DNA of 64,000 nt from Haemaphysalis longicornis (lineage: Eukaryota > Arthropoda > Arachnida > Ixodida > Ixodidae), in contig CM023449.1 of NCBI GenBank assembly GCA_013339765.2, positions 18,718,955 to 18,782,954 of the forward strand, in the 5' to 3' direction. Shown here one piece after another: positions 57,006-64,000 of the stretch. Position 1 is the first letter of the stretch, and the number at the start of each line of letters is the position of its first letter. The position numbers and the translations under genes are program-made. The notes beneath the pieces were generated by a model. That model was not told the DNA's origin, did not search any database, and was given only the letters and a program-made list of their open reading frames with translations.

Positions 57006-57774
57006 CTTTCGCGCTTCTCTCACCTTTCTTGAGGAAGAGTTGGTCATTTTTTTTTGCCGTTTACCCATTCCTTATTGGGAATAGATGCCACAGGGCTTGA
57101 GCCACCAAAATGTATGCACGAAATCGCGCTACTTGGTGGGCTCACTAAAAGAAAAATAAAGAAAAGAGGAGCGTGAAATAGCCGCCAGGTTTGATAAGCG
57201 TGTTGTAGACTTTCCGGTATCTGTTTTATACCGCACGAGACAAATTAGGGTTTCTTACGTCCACGGCTGGATCAAGTTCGCAGAAAGGCCTTCTCTTTCT
57301 TTTTTTATGGCACGTGTAGCCAGCTATAAGCACGTGGAAAGCGCGCGCCTGCTATCTCCTTTTTGGCGTTTTGCCTTGCTACCGTTGTCACCTACTTGGA
57401 GCTCTTTATTAGATTTCGTAATTCGCGCCTTAATATGACGTTTGTGCGTCCATTATTAAGTTATCTGTTGCTGGGCGTTCATGCCTGTCTCCACAAGGTC
57501 TCGCGGCAGATATAGAGAAACACCGTTGTCTTTCTTTGGGAAAGCTTAAAAACCGCGGGCCATCTCCACTGACGTGGAACCTGGGGAGGGGCGAAGCATG
57601 CAGTGTGGGCCGGTGTTTCCCACAGGAAAATCGCTGCTAATGAGCAGTGAGAGACCGAAAGCGATTTTGTTTCAACTATATACATATGTACACTTATTAT
57701 ATACAATCAGCAATCGCGTGGCAAATCCCAGTCAGCATAATGCATTTCTTGTGTTCTCCTCACTTGTCCTCATG
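57006..57774. other. No gene seen
   Basis: T runs at 57049-57056 and 57298-57306. No domain or repeat recognised. Confidence 0.35.
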
Positions 57775-59205
57775 GTGGTAAAACATTTATTCAAGAGGTT
57801 CGCGCTTGAAAGCGGGAGAAGCCCTCAGTACAGGGCCAGCTGCGGTGGCTGTGGTCCTGCGTGCCCGGTCCACCAACTGTCGCTGATCCTCAGGGTCCGA
57901 ACTGCACTAAGTAAAGCTGTAGACTGGGCTAGTTGGTAATTCATAGTGAACAAATGTAGCGCAGCAGAAACACAAGGGACGGAAAGAATACACGCGGACG
58001 AGCGCTCGTCCGTGTGTATTCTTTCCGTCCCTTGTGTTTCTGCTGCGCTACATTTGTTCACTACCGAACTGCACAGCGCGGCCTCCCACTGCTCGAGGGT
58101 GGGGGTGCGAATAATGGGGGCTGCTGGTGTGTTCTGGAAAGGCACGTGGTGTGGTATACAGTGTTGCATAGTCGCTGAAGTGTGGGCGTGTTGGTGGATA
58201 TATTGTGGGGTGTATGATGCGCAGGAAGCTAAGGTGGGGGTATGTGTTGGTCTGTAGTTGCCGCCAGGCTTCAGCCTCTTCTCGGGTAAGCTTCTGGTGC
58301 GGTGGTGGGCAGGCACATCTGGCAAGGCGGTGGTGTTGCAGAAGTGCACGGTACTGCTGCTGGATAGGCTCTGGGTCACGGAGCGACTTGTGCGGTGCCC
58401 GGAGGGTGCATGCTCGGGCTGTAGCGTGTGCTCACTCATTTCCGTCGAGCCCTGCGTAACCTGGCGTCCATATTAGTACAGTTGGGTTTAGGGTGTCCTT
58501 GTGTTTTTTTAGTAATCGGAGGGCGGATATTGAGATGCGACCATTGCCGTAGTTTCTGCATGCCTGTTGGCAGTGTGTAATTACGTGAAGCGATTTATTC
58601 GAAGTTGGAGACGTCATTGCCAGTGCGATGGCCGTTTCTTCGTCTTCAACTGTTTTTGGCTTTTACGGTCGCAGTGCGAATGACATCGCCTGAGCCGTCG
58701 ATGACGCTTACTGCTGTGGCTGGGTGGGATGCGTAGTGTGCCGCGTCCGTGAATCGCACGTGGGGGTGGTCAGAGTACTTCCTTTGTAGGAATTGTACTC
58801 GCGCTTGTCTGCGCTGTACGTTTTGCTCAGGGTGCATGTTTTGCGGAAGCGGAGCAACCCTGATGAGCGTACGGATGTCCTGTGGCATAGTTTCCGGTCG
58901 AGGGTTGCTGGCGTCCGCTATCTGGTAGCCTGGTTGCCTCAGCACCGTGCGGCCGGTGGACGTTTGCCTGAGCCGCTCTAGTTGGCTGACAAGGTGGGCA
59001 TCAATGATCTCCCGCACCTTGTTGTGTACCCCAAGCGCTTGCAGCTTGCTAGTGGCGGTGTTAGGACCCCTGGTGTTGATGAAGCTCCTGCGCTTCCAAA
59101 TTGTAGATCGGGCCTACTTGAGGTAGAGTTATGCAGCTTTGCTGTAAGTCTCATGTCTTTGAAGTTCGAAGCGTTCTAGCGCGAGGCGCTGGAAAATGAG
59201 TGTCC
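57775..59205 (-). pseudogene. LINE relic: post-RT, RNase H and C-terminal region
   Basis: Reading the minus strand: SKLQALGVHNKVREIIDAHL (near 59030), LERLRQTSTGRTVLRQPGYQ, then ARVQFLQRKYSDHPHVRFTD with FTDAAHY carrying the first RNase H aspartate. A frameshift near 58650 leads to EDEETAIALAM (the glutamate), VITHCQQACRNYG, WTPGYAGLDGNE and a stop. The third acidic residue, normally D in ITDSQQA, is H here. Downstream LTREEAEAWRQLQTNTYPHL and, after the palindromic insertion at 57908-58063, PEDQRQLVDRARRTTATAAG finish the protein. AATAAA lies near 57786-57791, and TTTTACCACCA resembles the end of the LINE at 6565-7345. An I/Jockey-like clade is likely. Dead by frameshift, stop and insertion. 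Confidence 0.82.
57897..58074 (+). mobile_element. Palindromic insertion with A-box-like head and 11-bp TSD
   Basis: The insert 57908-58063 (156 bp) is flanked by CCGAACTGCAC at 57897-57907 and 58064-58074. Removing it rejoins the LINE reading frame from SS to DPEDQ. Its last 120 bp (57944-58063) are a palindrome: two 60-bp arms with one mismatch and no spacer, centred on GGACGAGCGCTCGTCC. The first 36 bp include GGGCTAGTTGGTA, which resembles a pol III A box. A SINE-like transcript with a fold-back end is possible. No coding capacity. Confidence 0.85.
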
Positions 59206-59760
59206 CGGTGAGTGAGTGAGTGAGTGAAAAGACTTTATTCGATCATCCGGCGGACGACTATCCTAGCTCCAGGAGGGGAGGGTCATCGCGATGCGGCCAC
59301 ACATCATCTCGGCGTGGTGTGTCCTTTACTCGGCGGCAGCCCTCGATACTCCCGCCCTTCTGACAACACGCGCCGCCTGTGCTGGGGTGGTAGCGAGCAC
59401 ATGGCGCTTCGCTCGAGGCGCTGCTTTTCGAGGCAGCAGAATATGCCCCTGGACGGCCACGTGTCTGTTCCCGTGGTCGCTTCCGCCAGCGGCCGCAAAC
59501 ACGGATGGGCGTCTCTCGGGCACCAGAAACGGATCTTTTCGACGTGCGGGATCACAATGGACGCCACGATCGTCGTATCATGATTTTCTCGCTGTCCCTT
59601 CTGGTCTCGCTGTGTTCTTTTACTCCGCGTTTTATTTTATTTTTTTTTTCACAGAGATGAAACGTTGTAGCGCGAGGCGTTGAAAAATTAGTGCCCCTGT
59701 ATGTTCCTTTAGTGCGCGTTACGTTCTAGCGCAAGGCGTTGGAAAACGAGTGTCCCGGTG
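59167..59760 (-). repeat. 36-bp motif in three copies around a tailed insert
   Basis: The motif (plus strand CGTTCTAGCGC, then AAGGCGTTGGAAAACGAGTG in one copy) occurs at about 59172-59208, 59665-59700 and 59721-59760. Between the first two lies 59211-59664. On the minus strand that segment ends GAATAAAGTCTTTT plus (CACT)n, the 3' end of a retroelement. Its body carries frames on both strands (59291-59683 plus, 59304-59567 minus) that I do not recognise. Confidence 0.5.
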
Positions 59761-59999
59761 TTTTAGTATCGCGACTACACGAGACGACGACGACGACGAC
59801 GACAGGAGACGCCGACAGCCCAAGCCCCAATTAGGCGTCGCCCCTAAAAGAAGGAGTCTGGGTATTCCCCCCCGCGGCACGACCGGAGTGGAACAACACT
59901 ATGCGTGGTCAGTCGCTTCAAAAAATGTACTTCCGCGAACCTTGATGTTCCCTTCAAATTTTGGTGCTTCGCGCGCCGAAACTACATCTGCAATATTAG

Positions 60000-60085
60000 G
60001 CACGCCGTTGTGAAGGGCTCCGGATCAATTAGGACCACCTGGGGATTCTTAAGCTCCGCTGAAATCTCGACACGCGGGAGTTCTT
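60000..60085 (-). mobile_element. Ruka-like SINE fragment, diverged
   Basis: The minus strand reads CGAGATTTCAGCGGAGCTTA, then ATCCCCAGGTGG and GATCCGGAGCCCTTCAC. Head and tail are missing. Confidence 0.7.
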
Positions 60086-60164
60086 TAACGTCAGAGCTGT
60101 TTAGGCCTAGCTTTGTCCACTCGTCGCACCAAAAAATCTGGAAGCGTCAAGAACGAAAATGTGG

Positions 60165-60240
60165 TTACGGTAGTCCCGGGAATCCAAGCCGACACTTTTT
60201 TGCCGTGAAACCGGCAACCTAACCACTGGGCCACCCCGAA
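60165..60240 (-). mobile_element. tRNA-like head, related to 7402-7480
   Basis: On the minus strand A box TGGCCCAGTGGTTA and GCCGGTTTCACGGC are followed by the B-box-like GGCTTGGATTCCC. An A-rich slip interrupts the anticodon region. Confidence 0.45.
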
Positions 60241-60314
60241 GGCCCGGTGGGTACGGGGTTAGTCAGCGGTGGGGAACAATAATATGTGCAGCCAAATTGG
60301 AAAAGAAGAAAAAA

Positions 60315-60378
60315 AAACGCGAACCTGGATCCCTCGCGTTATGAAACCGACGTCTATCCGATTGAGCTAATCACAGCT
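60315..60378 (-). mobile_element. tRNA-like SINE head (GTCGGTTT type)
   Basis: The minus strand reads TTAGCTCAATCGGATAGACG, then TCGGTTTCATAACG, GGATCCAGGTTCGC. It is related to the heads at 21241-21385, 36150-36360, 44625-44705 and 50990-51175. The B box is damaged. Confidence 0.55.
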
Positions 60379-61757
60379 TTTTTTCTTTCTTTAATGCATG
60401 GAAATTTGAGAAACAAAAACTCAGACAAGGCAATTAACCCACAATATAAACACTAACAGACAGCAAAGGGTAAGCACGTCAGTCTAACAAAGGTCGGCAC
60501 CATTTCAAAACTCAGGCAAGCAAACGCACGCATCCAAAAGATGCAGCCACTCCGGTGGATCACTCTGCGCTGCATAAACGTTCCGTACCAACGCCGCCTG
60601 TTCCCGAAAGATGCACTTGGTTGGCCTAGGAGGTTCAGAATGCCGATCAGTCATGCGGCACTTACACAAGCTAAACAACCCTAGGAGAACAAAAACGTCA
60701 TATGGCACCCGATTAACATCCTCAAAAGGCAAGAAGCGAATGGTGTAGGGCGTGATGTCAATGTCCTTCTTTAGTGTCCGTTGCAAAACGTCCCAGAAAA
60801 ACACCGCGTCACGGCACAGCACAAAACAATGGTCAATAGTCTTTGGTTGGTTGCGCAAGCGGCAATTGTCTGACCAAGGGATCGACATTCCTTTTTCGCG
60901 CAGCCATGTTTTAACTGGAAGCGTTTACGAATGGAGCTTAAAGAAAAACGTTTTGGCATTTGGCGGCACGCACATACGCTTGACACGGTCTAAAACATTA
61001 TTCTTATGGTCCCGCAAGTATGGCTGGCGATAAAGAGGCACGGGGAATAGATTATGAATTAAAGTGTTCGTCATAGCCTTCCTTGAAAGACTAAACAGGT
61101 ACTCGAGAGAAAACCGCGCAGTAAGGAAATGAAAAGTATCCACAACTTCTTTTAGAAAATCTCATGGCGGCTTCTTGTTCACCTCACTCGTAGAAACAAG
61201 GAGAAACGGTAAATGGTAACTTATGCGCTCTTGAAGTACAGTACGTAAAAGTGGATGCTCCGCCAACTTGTAGAAGAAAAACCAGGACACAAGTTGGTGC
61301 ACAAAGAAATGCATTAACCCGACACCACCAGACCCTAAAGGAAGAAACAAATTATCCCTGCGCATTGGCTCCCATTCAGATCCCTACACGAAGGTAGCAA
61401 ATACTCTGTGTAGAGCCTGGACTTTCGCCCGCACACAGTGCAGCACCTGAAGCACATAAACAAGCTTTGCTGTCAAGAAGACATTGCAGACTTGCGCACG
61501 GGCAAATACAGAAAGTTCTCGCCCCATCCATGCATGCGAGGCGTGCTTGACATGCGTGATTGCTGAAGACCAGTGTGGCACCTGAGTTCCTTATTTACTG
61601 CAAAGGAACACCAAGGTACTCAAGCGGCGTGTTGTCCCAATTAATACCTGCAAATGTGGAAGGTTTGGTTCCCCACTGGCCAAACCACAACCCTGTAGTT
61701 TTCCCCATATTCATGGCTGCTCCAGACACGTCACAAAACTCCTTAGTCACAGCATTT
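60379..61757 (-). pseudogene. LINE relic: RT thumb to C-terminal knuckle
   Basis: Minus-strand reading starts SGAAMNMGKTTGLWFGQWGT, then FAGINWDNTPLEYLGVPLQ and a stop (near 61600). YLGV is the end of the RT domain. Next: ELSVFARAQVCNVFLTAKLV, then LFLPLGSGGVGLMHFFVHQL, FLTARFSLEYLFSLSRKA, NCRLRNQPKTIDHCFVLC, RDAVFFWDVLQRTLKK, and the final open frame 60505-60888. DHCFxxCxDAxxFWDVL resembles the post-RT His/Cys region of L1/Tx1-type and related LINEs. Several stops and frame shifts are present. The 3' end reads ATGCATTAAAGAAAG near 60390. Most of RT and all of the endonuclease are missing, so the copy is 5' truncated near 61757. Confidence 0.8.
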
Positions 61758-61767
61758 TTTTTTCTTT

Positions 61768-62062
61768 ATTGCTTGAGCTATCATCGCATTCCGGGCGCAC
61801 AGCATTTCCATTGAGTTCGTATAGCTCTGGCGTTGGCTTTGGACTTGGCCGCGGGTTCTGGCGCGTGCTAACGCGGCTCACTTTGGGAGACACGGGAAAG
61901 CCTGCTGACGAAACGATCCGGGCCTGCCAGTCATGGAGAACTTTCAGCGGCAAGTTCGGAAATCGATGCCAGGTGCAACAGCTGGGCCTCCGACGAAGGG
62001 GCAGGGGCCGCCAGCTCTGCCGTTTCTCCAGCCTTGCACCACTAGTGCAATCTGGGCCCTTT
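61768..62062 (+). repeat. Dispersed repeat, matches 6125-6480
   Basis: Second copy, inverted relative to the first. Begins GAGCTATCATCGCATTCCGG and ends at CCTTGCACCACTAGTGCAAT. Confidence 0.6.
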
Positions 62063-62077
62063 TTTTTTTCGCTTTCA

Positions 62078-62158
62078 TCTAAGAAAGGCCGGCGAGGCCG
62101 AGATTGAACCCGAGTCCTTAGGGCACAGAAGCACATTGCCTTAGCCTCGGAGCCATTG
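62078..62158 (-). mobile_element. tRNA-like head
   Basis: On the minus strand A-box-like TGGCTCCGAGGCTAAGG and B-box-like GGGTTCAATCTCGG lie about 35 bp apart, next to a T/A run. Different in sequence from the other heads. Confidence 0.45.
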
Positions 62159-64000
62159 CTTTTTTTTTTTTTTCTTGAGAACTGGGCACTGGGCACTGAG
62201 CCATCACAGCGGGGTGTCCTTTCACTCCCTGCTTTAATGGCGCAGGAACAAATACCGGCGCAACGTTAAGCCGAGTAGCTCGCGGCTGTGAGCAGCGACA
62301 CGCAGGGCAGTTGTACCTTAACGAACCTGCGTACGTGGTTAGAAGGGTCGTGATGGGAGTGCAAAGTGTCGTCGTATCAATCGCACAGCTTACACAGTGC
62401 ACACGTACATGTGCGCACGACGGGAGGTGAGCTGTGGGTGAGACGTGAGAGCATTCGCTAATAGGACGCGTATAGCAAGACGAAGCCGTGTTAACTTGAC
62501 CGTATCCCGCAGTGCCCGCTAGACTGCGCACCCCCAGAGCGGAACAGAGTTTGCGGGGGCGAATTCTCGTCGGTAGAATAGCGGGGCCGCATTGAGCGTT
62601 CCATGAGCTTCTCTTGCTAAAACATCCTTGTTAAACGCGGAGGAAAAGGTGGTCTTAGCGGCGATCATCCTCACGATTATGTAACAACCGTTCCATTAAA
62701 CGTCAGCACTGTCGCATATATGTTACGGAAGAGGCTAAGGAAGAGCCATGGGCGCCTTTTACGGGGATGATGTCTTGTGTCTTGAGAAACTTATCGGTGG
62801 ATAAGGTGACAACGATAGCCCAGCTACATCTTCCGCACCATTCTCTCTGAACGTTACGGAAAGTGCTCCATTTGCAACCAATCTCAACTTGTGCTATGAC
62901 AAAATTTCTTTTTTTCTTGCCGTTTCTGCTTTAAAGAGAGACCTCGTGTTTAACCCCCCATCCGTACTGGCCTGTGCAGCCGAACCGGTTTTATGCAATC
63001 TGCTCTGTTGGCACAGCGACTTGAATGCTCACGGCGTAATCCTTTCGTTTCCTACGCTATATTTCATTCCCCAAACAGCACCCAACCGGTATTTCCGGAA
63101 CAACGGAAAGCTACAGCTAAGTACGGTGATTGGCTGCCTACTGCATCTAAGGGAACCTAAACATACCGAGCCACCGTTATTTGTGAAAAAAAAAAGCGGA
63201 CTATTAATTTAAAACACGTTTACAAAGGAAAAAGAAAAGAAAAGTACGTCTTAAAATGGCATTGAGGTTTCTCTGTGCTCGAACACAGGTTGCTACAAAT
63301 GGAAGCAGGGAATGTACCTCAAAAGCGACAGAGGTGGAATGGCAAGTCGGATTTAGCAGCTGGTCGAATGTCACCGGAATGTCGGCAGTGCTTATAGCGA
63401 ACAAGTAACTTGCGGTAAGTGCCTACAGGAAGTCCCAGTGCTGTACCGTTTAGAAAACGGAGTGTGTGCATGCGCTTCCTGCAGCGTGTTACTTCCTCGC
63501 AACCTATCTCATACACATGCCGACTTTTCATAACATGCCGTAGGATACGTATCCGTGTTCCTCGATCGCCTGCCACGGCTTGCACAAATATGATCGCCAC
63601 AATTTTCGTCGTCCTAGTCGACTTGGGATTGGCCAAGAAGCTGATAAGTCCGCTCTTAGCGAAACCCGCCTGCGTTTGGGCTTAAGAAACACGTTCTATT
63701 TCGCACTCAGTGTTTTCATGTGATACATTGTCCTCTTTAAATGGTTCTTCAAGCGACAGCTTAGGTATCTTGATTGTATCCACAGAATATATGGGTGTCG
63801 GACGGCACATACTACAGCAGGTGGCTGCTGCAGTCCCTTTTGCAGCGAAGCTGTTGCACGGTCGATTTCCGTGGGTATAATGATCACGTCGGGTGCCAAA
63901 ACGCTTTGCGGCAGACCACATTACAGAGAAAGCTAGCTTTAATGGAAAATCAACAGTTCCCATTGGCGGAAGTGATGATGTAACCCCCATGCCACCGTCG
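62159..64000. other. No gene seen
   Basis: T run at 62160-62173. The motif TTTTGCAGCGAAGCTGTTGC at 63838-63857 is related to TTTGCAGCGAAGCTGATT at 43330. Frames at 62889-63990 are short and unrecognised. The window ends inside unremarkable sequence. Confidence 0.35.

Noticed and set aside
60369..61755. TCACAGC on both sides of the LINE at 60379-61757 as a target duplication
   Set aside because: Only about 7 bp beside T-rich runs, and the 5' copy may lie within the LINE coding sequence.

Overview
The window looks like non-coding nuclear DNA from a hard tick (Ixodidae, probably a metastriate such as Rhipicephalus or Dermacentor). The main reason is a tRNA-derived SINE present in at least seven copies. 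It has pol III A and B boxes, a conserved GATCCCCAGGTGG block and an (AATC)n tail, and it resembles the Ruka SINE known from Rhipicephalus. The many decayed LINEs, long tetranucleotide arrays and poly-G runs also fit a large arthropod genome. No operon, ribosome binding site, CRISPR array, rRNA or intact tRNA gene was seen. I found no host protein-coding exon that I can defend.

Layout. 0-8.3 kb: two inverted copies of a tRNA-like repeat (80-520 and 7784-8242), a TA-flanked MITE (1770-2407), a full-length Ruka-like SINE (3604-3847), a LINE relic with RNase H (6565-7345) and two perfect hairpins (7702-7815). 8.9-17.9 kb: a GTAGCG-bounded repeat, a LINE with post-RT and RNase H regions and a CAT tail (11605-12702), two SINEs, a 340-bp (ACAT)n array, a minus-strand LINE C-terminus (15487-16060) and a SINE sharing the CAT-tailed LINE end (17600-17943). 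20-32 kb: a composite SINE, another GTAGCG-bounded repeat, a 520-bp GTGC/GAGT array, duplicated repeats and a ~100-bp minisatellite (28921-29190). 32-44 kb: a LINE C-terminus, a PIF1/Helitron-type helicase tail (33974-34257), a SINE nested in a composite repeat with a 13-bp target duplication, a 1.39-kb TIR element (38043-39438), a foldback (40361-40474) and a LINE ORF1-to-endonuclease relic with one stop (43348-44103). 45-56 kb: TTAA-flanked MITEs, a pogo/Tigger remnant (49480-50035), (GACA)-tailed fragments, a TACTAA-rich block and a 630-bp GAGT/GATT array. 56-64 kb: an RNase H LINE interrupted by a 156-bp palindromic insertion with an 11-bp target duplication (57775-59205), a second LINE with RT thumb motifs (60379-61757) and further tRNA-like heads.

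The window is best read as an archive of transposition. Several LINE clades supply machinery, SINEs copy their 3' tails, and DNA-transposon MITEs fill the gaps. The least familiar signals are foldbacks built on short shared cores (GGACGAGCGC and GTGCGAATGCAC) with different arms each time. Many long open frames here are by-products of microsatellites or repeats.
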